Shown piece after piece: positions 42,682 through 52,019 of a stretch of 64,000 nucleotides of DNA. A program made the position numbers and the translations under genes. This DNA comes from an uncultured SAR86 cluster bacterium (lineage in GTDB: Bacteria > Pseudomonadota > Gammaproteobacteria > Magnimaribacterales > D2472): contig CACLMT010000004.1 in NCBI GenBank assembly GCA_902608115.1, forward strand, positions 1-64,000, in the 5' to 3' direction. The stretch's first letter is position 1; each line of letters opens with the position of its first letter. The notes below the pieces were generated by a model. It was not told where the DNA came from. It was given only the letters and a program-made list of their open reading frames with translations, and did not search any database.

Positions 42682-43224
42682 TTATGTCAAAACCCCTTTA
42701 TATGAAAGTCTGTGAAAACTTGTATATCCATGATCTTTCAATGCATTTAGATGTTGCTTTGTCCCATAACCTTTATTGTTTGCAAAACCATAAACTGGAA
42801 ATTTTTTATCAAGTTTCTTCATGAACTCATCTCTATGTACCTTTGCAATAATTGAAGCAGCTGAGATCTCTTTTATTAGCTTATCGCCCCGAACAATTGC
42901 CTTACAATTTACACCTACATCTGGGATAAATTTCCCATCAACATAAACTATATCAGGTACGATGGGTAATTTTATTATAGCCTCTTGCATGGCTTTCAAT
43001 GATGCGTGATGTATATTAATTGTATCTATTTCATTATTATCCACACTAGCTAGAGTAAAAACTGAATCTCTTTTTATAATCTTAGAGAGAGTTTCTCTTT
43101 TTTTGATTGATAACAACTTAGAATCTTTTAAATCTTCTATTGGATGATTTAATATGACCGCTGCTGCCGTGACAGGACCTGCTAAACAACCACGTCCTAC
43201 TTCATCTACCCCTGCAATAATCAC
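42682..43224 (-). CDS. rnhB: Ribonuclease HII
   Basis: Removes RNA primers and single misincorporated ribonucleotides from DNA. A 180-residue enzyme, slightly short of the E. coli protein (198). The carboxylate site is GVDEVGRGCLAGP (Asp-Glu), followed by YVDGKF and SIIAKVHRDEFM containing the remaining acidic residues, and the GYGTKQHLNALKDHG strip. The start is a GTG at 43224 that overlaps the lpxB stop (GTGA), so translation is coupled. dnaE follows after 2 bases. The gene order lpxB-rnhB-dnaE is the common gammaproteobacterial one. Confidence 0.96.
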   Translation of the reverse strand: MIIAGVDEVGRGCLAGPVTAAAVILNHPIEDLKDSKLLSIKKRETLSKIIKRDSVFTLASVDNNEIDTINIHHASLKAMQEAIIKLPIVPDIVYVDGKFIPDVGVNCKAIVRGDKLIKEISAASIIAKVHRDEFMKKLDKKFPVYGFANNKGYGTKQHLNALKDHGYTSFHRLSYKGVLT

Positions 43225-44345
43225 ATCGAAGAGCTAATAAATTTTGCAGCCGCCATAAAACCCTCGCCTCTCATTGCATGCTTTATTTCTTGAAGAGAAG
43301 ATTTATATTTCTTCGTCTTAATATTTAACTCTTTGTAGCTTTCAACAACTTTTTGAACAGACAATCCTTTTTGAACTAACTCAGGAAATAAATGTTTTTG
43401 TAAAAGGAGATTAGGAAGACCTATAAAAGGAGTCTTAATCATTCTGCTTAAAATTGCATAATTAAGCTTGTTAGTCTTGTAACAAATTATTGGCAAAGAG
43501 CCCAAAACTACTGCTTCAAGCGAAGCAGTCCCTGACGTCACAATTGAAAAATCAGAAACTGAAAGAAAATCCTTAGAAGCATTAATTGAAACTTTATGTT
43601 TAATTTCGGAAAGCCCCTTAAATGAATAAATCATTGAAGCTAATACTTCATTTGGAGCTGGAATTAAAAAAAATACATTTGGATTATGAATAGATATCTC
43701 TTGTGCGGCTTGAATAAAAATAGGCATCATATGAGAAATCTCGCTTTTCCTACTACCTGGCAAAATGCTAATAAAATCCTTGGAATGACTTAATTGGTAA
43801 TGACTCATTACCTCTTTGAAATCACTTGGTTTAAAATCGCTAAAAGGATGGCCTAAAAAGAAACTTGAAATATTTTTTTTATTATAAAATTCATGTTCAA
43901 ATTTAAATAAACACATGGTGATATCAATATATGAATCAATGGCTGTTAATCTATTTTCTCTCCAACCCCAGACTGATGGACTCACTACTTGAACAGTTTT
44001 TACATGATCTGTCTTTAATTTCTTATGAAAGAACATATTAAAATCTGGAGAATCGACCCCAATGAATAAATCTATACCTTCATTGATAAAAAGCTTTAAA
44101 AGTTTTTTCCTTATAGAAAGAATTCTCGGTAAGTTAATTATAGGCTCAATAAGACCCATAACCTGCAAGTCTTGATAATTAACTGATGCTGGACTTGAGA
44201 TATTAAACGAGCTAACTTCAGGCCCACCAATACCATAAACCTTTAGCTTATAAAGCTGTTGAAGAGATTCTAAAAGCTTTGCGCCAAGACGATCACCTGA
44301 ATGTTCTGCAGCGATAATTCCTATCTTTAATGTTTCTTTGGTCAC
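43221..44345 (-). CDS. lpxB: Lipid-A-disaccharide synthase
   Basis: Membrane-associated GT19 glycosyltransferase that condenses UDP-diacylglucosamine with lipid X to form the tetra-acyl disaccharide of lipid A. The 374-residue protein has IIAAEHSGDRLGAKLLE at the N-terminus (AGE.SGD motif as AEHSGD), GVDSPDFNMFFHKKLK, VSPSVWGWRENR, FLGHPFSD, ILPGSRKSEISHMMP for UDP binding and TSGTASLEAVVLGSLP. The start codon is GTG one base upstream of the lpxA stop region, matching the lpxA-lpxB order. It overlaps rnhB by 4 bases. Confidence 0.97.
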   Translation of the reverse strand: MTKETLKIGIIAAEHSGDRLGAKLLESLQQLYKLKVYGIGGPEVSSFNISSPASVNYQDLQVMGLIEPIINLPRILSIRKKLLKLFINEGIDLFIGVDSPDFNMFFHKKLKTDHVKTVQVVSPSVWGWRENRLTAIDSYIDITMCLFKFEHEFYNKKNISSFFLGHPFSDFKPSDFKEVMSHYQLSHSKDFISILPGSRKSEISHMMPIFIQAAQEISIHNPNVFFLIPAPNEVLASMIYSFKGLSEIKHKVSINASKDFLSVSDFSIVTSGTASLEAVVLGSLPIICYKTNKLNYAILSRMIKTPFIGLPNLLLQKHLFPELVQKGLSVQKVVESYKELNIKTKKYKSSLQEIKHAMRGEGFMAAAKFISSSM

Positions 44346-45116
44346 CTATCTCAGTATGCCCCTTTCCGAATTCTCAAGGGAAGCAATAAAAGCCTCCAAG
44401 GCTGGGTGTGATTGAGAATTTAACTCATGAAGATGTTTAATTGCATCTTCTAATGAATAGCCTTTTCTATATACAACTCTATAAGCCTTTTTAATTAGAT
44501 TAATGCTTTCAGTATCAAAATTATTTCTCTGCATACCTATAGAATTTAATCCAATAGGTCTAGCAGGATTTGCAGCTACTTTTACAAAAGCAGGGACATC
44601 CATTGTAATGATAGTATTTAAACCAGTAAATGAATAATCGCCTAACTTACAAAACTGATGAACCAAAGTAAATGCACCAAGAGTTAGGTAATTTCCAAGA
44701 GTAACATGTCCTGCTAATCCAGCTGAATTAGCAAATACATTATAATTTCCAACCACACAATCATGAGCAACATGCGTATAAGCCATAAATAAATTTCCAT
44801 CCCCAATCACTGTCTTTGATTTATCTTGAATTGTGCCCCTATGTACGGTAATGCCTTCTCTAAAAATATTTGATTTACCGATTTCTAAAGATGTTTCTTC
44901 TCCTTGATATTTTTTATCTGGCGTATCCTCTCCAATCGTAGAAAATTGGTAAAATATGTTTCCTTCATCAATTCTTGTTGGTCCCTTAATAACCACATGA
45001 GAATGCAGAATGCAATTAGGGCCAATTTCTACATTAGGTCCTATTACACAAAAAGGTCCTACCGATACAGATTCATGTATTTTTGCTGAAGGATCAATTA
45101 CTGATTTCGAATTCAT
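44346..45116 (-). CDS. lpxA: UDP-N-acetylglucosamine O-acyltransferase
   Basis: First enzyme of lipid A synthesis, transferring a 3-hydroxyacyl chain from acyl carrier protein to the 3-OH of UDP-GlcNAc. The 256-residue protein is a trimeric left-handed beta helix: IDPSAKIHESVSVGPFCVIGPNVEIG shows the hexapeptide repeat pattern (in two segments), the catalytic His lies in SAGLAGHVTLGNYLTLG, and QRNNFDTESINLIKKAYRVVYR is the C-terminal helical domain. The gene sits between fabZ and lpxB with 0-1 base spacers, the standard arrangement. Acyl-chain preference cannot be read reliably from the sequence. Confidence 0.97.
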   Translation of the reverse strand: MNSKSVIDPSAKIHESVSVGPFCVIGPNVEIGPNCILHSHVVIKGPTRIDEGNIFYQFSTIGEDTPDKKYQGEETSLEIGKSNIFREGITVHRGTIQDKSKTVIGDGNLFMAYTHVAHDCVVGNYNVFANSAGLAGHVTLGNYLTLGAFTLVHQFCKLGDYSFTGLNTIITMDVPAFVKVAANPARPIGLNSIGMQRNNFDTESINLIKKAYRVVYRKGYSLEDAIKHLHELNSQSHPALEAFIASLENSERGILR

Positions 45117-45117
45117 A

Positions 45118-45558
45118 TTATTTTGGTCGATCTGCGCATAAGATTATTGCTTCGCAAACATTCTTACCTTCTACATCTGCCGAGCAATCAAATTTCCAGA
45201 TCCCTTTCTTCTCAGACATGATGCTTGCGTGTAAATTAACTACATCCCCAGGGATCACTGGATTCTTAAATCTCACTTTATCTACTCCAGCAAAATAATA
45301 AATACTCCCCTCTTCGGGTGTCTTATCCATGGTCATAAAACCTAAAATTCCAGCCGCTTGAGCTAGGGCTTCTATAATTAAAACCCCTGGCATTACTGGT
45401 TTATTTGGAAAATGTCCATTAAAAAAATCTTCATTAATAGCTACATTTTTTTGTGCATGGATCTTTTTACCAAGATCAACTGAAACAATCTTATCAACAA
45501 ATAAAAATGGATACCTATGAGGTAAATGCTTGATTACATCTGAAAAATCATAAGTCAT
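45118..45558 (-). CDS. fabZ: 3-hydroxyacyl-[ACP] dehydratase
   Basis: Hot-dog-fold dehydratase of fatty acid elongation, 146 residues. The catalytic His lies in FNGHFPNKPVMPGVLIIEALAQAAG, spanning the active-site helix with its Glu; HRYPFLFVDKI is the N-terminal strand; KFRNPVIPGDVVNL-like (VRFKNPVIPGDVVNLHA) completes the family. It competes with lpxA and lpxD for 3-hydroxyacyl-ACP, so joint transcription balances phospholipid and lipid A supply. It overlaps lpxD by 4 bases and is followed by lpxA after one base. Confidence 0.97.
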   Translation of the reverse strand: MTYDFSDVIKHLPHRYPFLFVDKIVSVDLGKKIHAQKNVAINEDFFNGHFPNKPVMPGVLIIEALAQAAGILGFMTMDKTPEEGSIYYFAGVDKVRFKNPVIPGDVVNLHASIMSEKKGIWKFDCSADVEGKNVCEAIILCADRPK

Positions 45559-46487
45559 TTAGATTTCCTCCTTTTAATAAAGATCGAAGATTTAGCCCAA
45601 TCCTTTTGATTTTGGGCAGGCATTATACCTATATAGTTTCCAGGTTTATCAATATTTTTAGTAATTAAAGTATGAGCGCCTATCATTACATTATCGCAAA
45701 TTTTTAAATGGCCTAGAATCCCTGATAATCCTCCCATCTGAAGATTTGTTCCTATCACGGTAGATCCTGCTATTGCACATGACGCAGCGATAGCAGAATT
45801 CTCTCCTAAAATTACATTGTGGGCAATATGAACTTGGTTATCGAGCTTCACTCCATCATGAATCTCTGTATCTTCTATAGCACCTCTATCTATGGTACAG
45901 GAAGCACCTATCTCAACATTACTTCCAATTACCAATCTTCCAAGTTGCTCTATTTTAATGAAGCCATTTGAATCTGATGCATACCCAAAACCATCTGAAC
46001 CAAGCACGCTATTAAAATGCACTGTCGTATCATTTCCAATGTCTACATTCATTACTAAAGATGAATTAGCATGAATAACTGATCTTTCTCCAATGACGCA
46101 TCCCGGTCCAATATAAACATTTGACCCGATAATTGCAGTGTCATGAACTTTAGAAGATTTGTGAATATAGCATGAAGTTTTTATATCAGAATATGGATTC
46201 TTCTTAGAAATAAACATAGAAGATAAGACTGCATATGCTGTATAAGGATCTTTAACAATGATGCCTGCGCATTTTAAGTCTTTTGCATTTTCTTGATTTA
46301 CAATAACTGCAGAAGCTTTCGTGCTAGAAAGGAACCTTTTATATTTTGGATTTGCTAAAAAAGAAATACATCCCTTAGATGCATTTTGTATTGTACAAAT
46401 TGAATCTATCTTAATACTTGGATCGCCAAGAATTTCGCCATCAACCTCATCGGCTAAATCTTGCAGGCTATATAATGGCCCTGACAA
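45555..46487 (-). CDS. lpxD: UDP-3-O-(3-hydroxyacyl)glucosamine N-acyltransferase
   Basis: Third lipid A enzyme: adds the second 3-hydroxyacyl chain to the amine of UDP-3-O-acyl-glucosamine. The 310-residue protein (E. coli 341) has an N-terminal uridine-binding domain (SLQDLADEVDGEILGDPSIKI), a left-handed beta helix and the catalytic His in NQVHIAHNVILGENSAIA. The C-terminal helix that reaches for ACP is shorter than in E. coli (ends WAKSSIFIKRRKSK). The start appears to be TTG at 46487, without a clear Shine-Dalgarno; the family N-terminus begins here and skp ends 5 bases upstream. Confidence 0.95.
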   Translation of the reverse strand: MSGPLYSLQDLADEVDGEILGDPSIKIDSICTIQNASKGCISFLANPKYKRFLSSTKASAVIVNQENAKDLKCAGIIVKDPYTAYAVLSSMFISKKNPYSDIKTSCYIHKSSKVHDTAIIGSNVYIGPGCVIGERSVIHANSSLVMNVDIGNDTTVHFNSVLGSDGFGYASDSNGFIKIEQLGRLVIGSNVEIGASCTIDRGAIEDTEIHDGVKLDNQVHIAHNVILGENSAIAASCAIAGSTVIGTNLQMGGLSGILGHLKICDNVMIGAHTLITKNIDKPGNYIGIMPAQNQKDWAKSSIFIKRRKSK

Positions 46488-46492
46488 ATCTA

Positions 46493-47026
46493 TTATTTTT
46501 TATCTGTACCTTCTGCTGCTGCTACATCAAGCATTGAAGTTACATCATCTGTAAGATCAAGTGAAGTATCAGCAAAAAGTACATTTTCTCTTCCGAGAAG
46601 CAGTTTAATTTCTTTAGCAGCAATTAACTCGCTAAGTATCTTCTGCAAAGATGGGTTTAAATCTCTAAATACCTTTTCAGCTGTCTCATTTTGTTCAGCT
46701 TGAATTTTACCCATAATAAATTCTAAATCCTTTGATTTTTCCTGAATATCTCTCTGCATATCAGCAATTTCTTCTTGAGAAAGAGTTTCAGCATCTTTTT
46801 GAAGTTTTTCTGCTAAAGACTGGCGTTCTGATTGTAGTAATTTTGCCTTTTCAACATTTCCAGCATATTCACTCTCTTCCTCAAGAGCTTTAAATGCATC
46901 ATTTGCGATCTGTGTGGCTAAAACAGCTGTTCTCATATCAATGACTGCTGCCCGTTCTACAGAAAGCAATGGAACAGATACTAATAGACTTATCAATAAT
47001 GCCGGTATAAATAATAATTTTTTCAT
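46493..47026 (-). CDS. skp: OmpH/Skp periplasmic chaperone
   Basis: Periplasmic holdase that carries unfolded outer-membrane proteins toward BamA. The 177-residue precursor has a signal peptide (MKKLLFIPALLISLLVSVP, cleavage around residue 22-25), the beta-strand AVIDMRTAVLATQIA of the trimer body, then a long coiled-coil arm rich in Glu/Lys/Gln (about residues 45-130) and a return strand (IKLLLGRENVLFAD). It lies between bamA and lpxD, the near-universal context. 63 bases separate it from bamA. Confidence 0.93.
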   Translation of the reverse strand: MKKLLFIPALLISLLVSVPLLSVERAAVIDMRTAVLATQIANDAFKALEEESEYAGNVEKAKLLQSERQSLAEKLQKDAETLSQEEIADMQRDIQEKSKDLEFIMGKIQAEQNETAEKVFRDLNPSLQKILSELIAAKEIKLLLGRENVLFADTSLDLTDDVTSMLDVAAAEGTDKK

Positions 47027-47089
47027 CTTTAACCCCGTAAATGGTTGTTCTATTTTATATGAATTGAAATAAAAAACACTAACAAATGT

Positions 47090-49501
47090 CTAAAACACAG
47101 TGCCGATGGTAAATTGGAATTCTTCTGTTCGATCATAAATTCCATCATTAAATGGTTGTGAGAAACTAAAACTCATCGGTCCAAACCCAGTAATCCAAGT
47201 AACCCCAAGCCCAACTGAATATCTTAGCTCATCCAATGAAGCCTCAAAACAATTTAACTGATAAGACTGGCAATCTGTAGAAAACACATTTCCAAAATCA
47301 AGAAAAAAGGCTGATCTCATTGATCTTTGATCTTCCACCATTGGCAAATTAAATATAAGCTGCAAGCTTCCTTCTATAAGCAAATTACCTCCAATTGGAT
47401 CTCTGATTTGTTGAAATGCATATGGATTTTGAGCTATTGAATCTGGGATGCCATCAAAATCAGTGTCAATAATTAAAGGGCATTCTTCTGTCACAGGATC
47501 AAACTCATAGCACGGAGATGGTGTTACTCTTGGGCCAAGTGTATTAGATTCAAAACCTCTAAGTGAACGAGGCCCACCTGAATAAAAATTTTCAAAAAAT
47601 GGGGTCTTCTTTGTATCTCCATAAGTGCCTATATACCCAATCTCTCCATCAAAACCAAAAACTAAATTTGAAAAACCTAAAGGTCGATAAAATTTTTGTC
47701 TTATATTTGTTTTGTAATATGTTAAATCACTGCCTGGAATAGTGACTTGTAGCATAAGGTCAGTAGATGAACCGTAGGTTGGGAACATACCTCGATTCAA
47801 TGTTATTCTTGACCAAACTGCTTGAGCTTTAAGAACGTCAAAAACTGTACCTTCTGATGCAAGAAAATCTGCAATCTCTCTTGCGGGCAATGATCCTGAA
47901 TCAATATCAGTATTGTCAAAATTTACATTCAAACCTACTCTCTGAGTATCACTTATCGGATATCCAAACTGAACTCCTGCACCCATAGAGTTAGTAAGAT
48001 AATTTGCTATATTGTATTCACCATAATCGGTCTCTCTAAAGTAAATACTGTACCCTCTACTCACGCCATCCATAGTAAAGTAAGGATCAAAAAATGAAAT
48101 ATTGTATGCTTCCTGATAAATGCTTTTGCTCACCCCAAGGTTAAATCTATTGCCTGTGCCAAGAAAATTATTATCTGCTAAATTCAAACCTATATTCATT
48201 CCAAAATCACTATAACCAATAGAACCACCAATGCTAGACGTGCTCTCTTCCTCTACCGTATATTCAATGTCAACTTGATCTTCTGTTCCAGGCACGGGAA
48301 TCGTTTCAACCTCAACCTCTTTAAAAAATCCCAATCTCTCTAATCTAATTTTTGAATTTTCAATTAAATTATCTGAAGCCCACGCTCCCTCAAATTGACG
48401 CATTTCTCTTCTAAGTACTTCATCATTTGTAAGATAATTTCCAGAAAAAAGAATTTTTCTAGCATAAGTTCTGTTACCAGGTTGAACAAGGAAAATAAGA
48501 GAAACGTTATTTGCATCTTCACTAACTTCTGGATTGCCTGTGACTTCAGCAAAAGTGTAACCCTCATTTCCAAGCAAATTAACAAAATATTCTTCTATCG
48601 AAGTAATCTGCGCTTGTGAATAAATCTGATCTTTTAAGCTCTCAACAATCGGAGTGTAAATAGCTTCGTCTAATGGCATTTCTCCAATTACATTTATTTC
48701 ATTGATTGAATATTGCTCTCCTTCAGAAATGCTCAATGTTATAAATACGTCCTTCTTATCCTTTGAGACAGAAACTTGGGAAGATTCTATGGAAAATTTA
48801 AGATAGCCTCTATCAAGATAGTAAGATTCTAAATTTTCAATATCGCCCTCAAGTTTTTCCTTTGAATATTTATCTTTATTTGAAAGGAACGAGTACCATT
48901 TACCCTCTTTAAGCTCAAAATCAATCATTAAATCTTCATCTGAGAAGAGCTCATTTCCAATAATATTTATTTTCTTAATTTTAGCGCTCTGACCTTCGTC
49001 AATAATAATTTTTAGTTCAATAGTATTTCTAGGTTTATCAATTGTTTCTATTTCAACACTTGCTCCATATCTTCCTTGAGAAGCGTATTGTCTAACAAGC
49101 TCACTTTTCATTCCCTCTAAAGTAGAGCGTTTATATACTTGCCCCTCTGCAATGCCAGCCCCCTCTAAACCCTTTAATAAATCTTCTGACTTTAATGCTT
49201 TATTTCCTTCCAATTCAATTGAAGAGATTGATGGTCTCTCTACAACGCTTATTATCAAAGCATTGCCATCTTTACCAATCTGAATATCATTAAATTGTGC
49301 AGTTGAAAATAATGCTCTTGAAATTTCAGAAACTTTACTTTGATTCATTTTATCCCCAACACTAACCGGAATAGCTGTAAAAATACTTCCAATGGAAACT
49401 CTTTGAAGCCCAACTATTCTTATATCTGTAATAAGGAATTCATCAAATGCAGCTGCAGAAAATGAGAATAATACAAAAATATATATGAAAAACTTTCTCA
49501 T
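47090..49501 (-). CDS. bamA: Outer-membrane protein assembly factor BamA
   Basis: The central pore of the BAM complex that inserts beta-barrels in the outer membrane. The 803-residue precursor has a signal peptide ending near SAAAFDE, five POTRA domains (about 25-425; the repeats FLITDIRIVGLQRVS, ISSIELEGNKALK, INIIGNELFSDEDL, INEINVIGEMPLDEAI and ILFSGNYLTNDEVLRREM mark their starts) and a C-terminal 16-strand barrel ending in aromatic VF. The lid-locking motif is RSLRGFESNTLGPR. Loop 6 right after it contains a Cys pair (CYEFDPVTEEC) and DTDFDGIPD at residues 679-687, which resembles a calcium-binding loop. bamE is at 61.6 kb; bamB and bamD are not here. Confidence 0.97.
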   Translation of the reverse strand: MRKFFIYIFVLFSFSAAAFDEFLITDIRIVGLQRVSIGSIFTAIPVSVGDKMNQSKVSEISRALFSTAQFNDIQIGKDGNALIISVVERPSISSIELEGNKALKSEDLLKGLEGAGIAEGQVYKRSTLEGMKSELVRQYASQGRYGASVEIETIDKPRNTIELKIIIDEGQSAKIKKINIIGNELFSDEDLMIDFELKEGKWYSFLSNKDKYSKEKLEGDIENLESYYLDRGYLKFSIESSQVSVSKDKKDVFITLSISEGEQYSINEINVIGEMPLDEAIYTPIVESLKDQIYSQAQITSIEEYFVNLLGNEGYTFAEVTGNPEVSEDANNVSLIFLVQPGNRTYARKILFSGNYLTNDEVLRREMRQFEGAWASDNLIENSKIRLERLGFFKEVEVETIPVPGTEDQVDIEYTVEEESTSSIGGSIGYSDFGMNIGLNLADNNFLGTGNRFNLGVSKSIYQEAYNISFFDPYFTMDGVSRGYSIYFRETDYGEYNIANYLTNSMGAGVQFGYPISDTQRVGLNVNFDNTDIDSGSLPAREIADFLASEGTVFDVLKAQAVWSRITLNRGMFPTYGSSTDLMLQVTIPGSDLTYYKTNIRQKFYRPLGFSNLVFGFDGEIGYIGTYGDTKKTPFFENFYSGGPRSLRGFESNTLGPRVTPSPCYEFDPVTEECPLIIDTDFDGIPDSIAQNPYAFQQIRDPIGGNLLIEGSLQLIFNLPMVEDQRSMRSAFFLDFGNVFSTDCQSYQLNCFEASLDELRYSVGLGVTWITGFGPMSFSFSQPFNDGIYDRTEEFQFTIGTVF

Positions 49502-49510
49502 TTTTTAACT

Positions 49511-50854
49511 TTATAAAAATTTAGAAATATCGTTAAAAATTGCAAAAATCATCAAAGACCCGACTGCAATCCATCCAAACATATAAAAAAAATTTTCCAT
49601 TCTTTCTGGCATTGGAGAACCTCTAATTGCTTCAACCCCAAGCATTACTAACTGACCTCCATCAAGCACAGGAATGGGCAATAAATTTAAAACACCCAAA
49701 CTAATACTTAGTAATGCCATTAAATATAAGAAAGGTAAAAAACCTCCTTTAGCTGTATCTCCTGCCATTTGGACAATTCCGATTGGGCCACTAAGATTTT
49801 GTGTACCAAGATCCTGCGTGATCATTTTTCCTACAAAGGTTAGAGTTTTAACACTTAAATTATATGTCTCATAAATGCCTTTAAAAATTGAGCTGCCTAA
49901 TGATCGCTTCATGCCAGGCATGATACCGATAAACTTTTCTTCAAAACCCTCACTATTAATCCTAGTTCCCAAGGGAATACTGAGATATATAATCTGATCA
50001 GATCTTTGAACTTTTAGATCAATTTCTGAATCCTGATAACTATTTAAATATTCTGCTAAATCCTCAAATGATTTAATAATTATGCTATTCACTTCAAGGA
50101 TTCGGTCATTTACCTTGAGTCCATTTTGCCCTGCCATAGAATCATTAGAGATAACTCCAACAATTGGCTGCAATTTAATTGCAAGATTAAATCCTAAAAA
50201 TAACTCTGGATTTGCTTGGGACTCCACAGATGATAAAAAATTCTTAACTGGAATTGGCACCTCAAACTGTCTTGAACCATTTTTAGATTTGAATGTGAGA
50301 TCTAAATACCCAGATGCCCCGGCAAATGAAAGTAATTCAAGTCTAACCTCCTGCAAACTAGATACAGACTTATTGTTAATAGCAATTAACTCATCTCCTT
50401 GCCTAGGTTGAGTATTTTGAACAAGATATGAATCTGAAATTTCACCAACCTCAAGAATAAATTGTCGCTCAATAGAATTAGCAAAAATTAAAGCAAGGAT
50501 CCCAATGGCTAAAAGAAAATTTGCAGCTGGACCAGCCAGCATCACAAGTGCCCTTTGCCATCTAGGCTTACTTTCAAAAGTATTAGCTTTTTGCTCAGGT
50601 GTTAGACCTTGAGCTAACTCAGAATCATCCTTTACCACCTTATCAGAATGAAATGCAACATATCCACCCAATGGAAAAGCTGAAAGTGCAAATTCTGTCC
50701 CTTGTTTATCTATCCTTTTATAAATTATTGGTCCCATCCCAAGAGAAAATCGATAAATATGAATATTACACATTCTACCAACGATGAAATGTCCATACTC
50801 ATGAATGGTAATAAGAACACCCAATAAAATAATTGCAGAAATTAGATATATCAT
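49511..50854 (-). CDS. rseP: Site-2 protease RseP
   Basis: Intramembrane zinc protease that cuts the RseA-type anti-sigma factor and leftover signal peptides in the envelope-stress response. 447 residues. The zinc site is HEYGHF near residue 18 with the later helix motif LNLLPIPVLDGGQL; two PDZ domains lie between (about 120-200 and 210-300: QPRQGDELIAINNKSV and GLKVNDRILEVNSI). Membrane helices are at both ends. It is transcribed between dxr and bamA, as in Pseudomonas and relatives. No anti-sigma gene is present in this window. Confidence 0.95.
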   Translation of the reverse strand: MIYLISAIILLGVLITIHEYGHFIVGRMCNIHIYRFSLGMGPIIYKRIDKQGTEFALSAFPLGGYVAFHSDKVVKDDSELAQGLTPEQKANTFESKPRWQRALVMLAGPAANFLLAIGILALIFANSIERQFILEVGEISDSYLVQNTQPRQGDELIAINNKSVSSLQEVRLELLSFAGASGYLDLTFKSKNGSRQFEVPIPVKNFLSSVESQANPELFLGFNLAIKLQPIVGVISNDSMAGQNGLKVNDRILEVNSIIIKSFEDLAEYLNSYQDSEIDLKVQRSDQIIYLSIPLGTRINSEGFEEKFIGIMPGMKRSLGSSIFKGIYETYNLSVKTLTFVGKMITQDLGTQNLSGPIGIVQMAGDTAKGGFLPFLYLMALLSISLGVLNLLPIPVLDGGQLVMLGVEAIRGSPMPERMENFFYMFGWIAVGSLMIFAIFNDISKFL

Positions 50855-50867
50855 GTCGATGAAAAAT

Positions 50868-52019
50868 TTAGTTTATGGATTTTATCACCTTCTCAGCTTG
50901 AATGCGTGCTTGTTTGTCATACTCAAATATTTCTTCTAATGATTCAATGTTAGAACAAGAAAAGTGACTAAAAGTTCGAATAACAACCTCGTAAATATCT
51001 ACGAAATTAATTCTTTGATCTATAAATGCCTGAACAGCTATCTCATTTGCAGCATTAAATATCGTACCTAAATTTCCTCTGTTTCTACAAACCTCTCGGG
51101 CAATTTGAAAAATAGATTCTCGTCCTTCTGGGATAGGTTCAAATGTAAGCTCCAATGATGAAAAATCTAGCTCATCAAATTGAATAGGCAATCTGCCTTC
51201 TAAACCTAATGCATTAGCAATTGGAACTTCCATTTTAGGATTACTCAAATGGGCAATAGTTGAGCCATCTATAAATGTAATCATTGAATGGACTATACTT
51301 TGAGGGTGGACTGCAATATCAATCTTTGACTCTGGAATATCAAATAAGTAATTTGCTTCAATTAATTCAAGACATTTATTTACCAGAGTAGCAGAATCAA
51401 TAGTAATCTTAGGACCCATTACCCATGTAGGATGTTTTAAAGCATCCTGAATAGAAACATGCTTTAATTCTTCCATAGATAGTTCTTTAAAAGGTCCGCC
51501 TGAAGCGGTAATAAGTAGCTTTAAAATCTTTGTTAAGTCATTATCTACCAGTAAACATTGATGTATTGCATTATGTTCACTATCAATGGGGACTATAGTT
51601 GTATTTTTCTTGTCTGCTAATGGGATGAGTAAGTCACCTGCGGAAACTATACTTTCCTTATTGGCAACTAGAATAATCTTACCAGCATCAATCGCAAAAT
51701 AACTAGCCTCTAACCCAGCAAAACCAGAAACAGCAGAAATAACAACATCAACTTTTGGATGTTGAATCATTTCTCTGAGGTTTGCTGATCTAGATAAAAT
51801 CTCAGCATCAAATGAAAATAAAGGATGATCTTTGTTAGTTACATTCGCTGAGTAAAAAATAAAATCTGGTTTAAATTCATTTGCGATATCTAACGCAATA
51901 TCAAAATTATTATTAAATGCAATCCCTAACAAATTAAAAGAGTCTGAATTTTGCCTCAAAACATTTAAAGTACTTTGACCAATGCTACCTGTTGCTCCAA
52001 GCAGAACAATATTTTTCAT
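50868..52019 (-). CDS. dxr: 1-deoxy-D-xylulose 5-phosphate reductoisomerase
   Basis: Second enzyme of the MEP isoprenoid route, converting DXP to MEP with NADPH. About 383 residues. The Rossmann loop is LLGATGSIGQSTL; the active-site blocks are VANKESIVSAG, VPIDSEHNAIHQCL and TASGGPFKELS, with PTWVMGPKITIDSATLVNK further on. The ATG at 52019 begins MKNIVLLGATG and forms an ATGA overlap with the cdsA stop; a start at 52085 would add 22 non-family residues. uppS, which uses the isoprenoid product, is two genes upstream. Confidence 0.97.
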   Translation of the reverse strand: MKNIVLLGATGSIGQSTLNVLRQNSDSFNLLGIAFNNNFDIALDIANEFKPDFIFYSANVTNKDHPLFSFDAEILSRSANLREMIQHPKVDVVISAVSGFAGLEASYFAIDAGKIILVANKESIVSAGDLLIPLADKKNTTIVPIDSEHNAIHQCLLVDNDLTKILKLLITASGGPFKELSMEELKHVSIQDALKHPTWVMGPKITIDSATLVNKCLELIEANYLFDIPESKIDIAVHPQSIVHSMITFIDGSTIAHLSNPKMEVPIANALGLEGRLPIQFDELDFSSLELTFEPIPEGRESIFQIAREVCRNRGNLGTIFNAANEIAVQAFIDQRINFVDIYEVVIRTFSHFSCSNIESLEEIFEYDKQARIQAEKVIKSIN

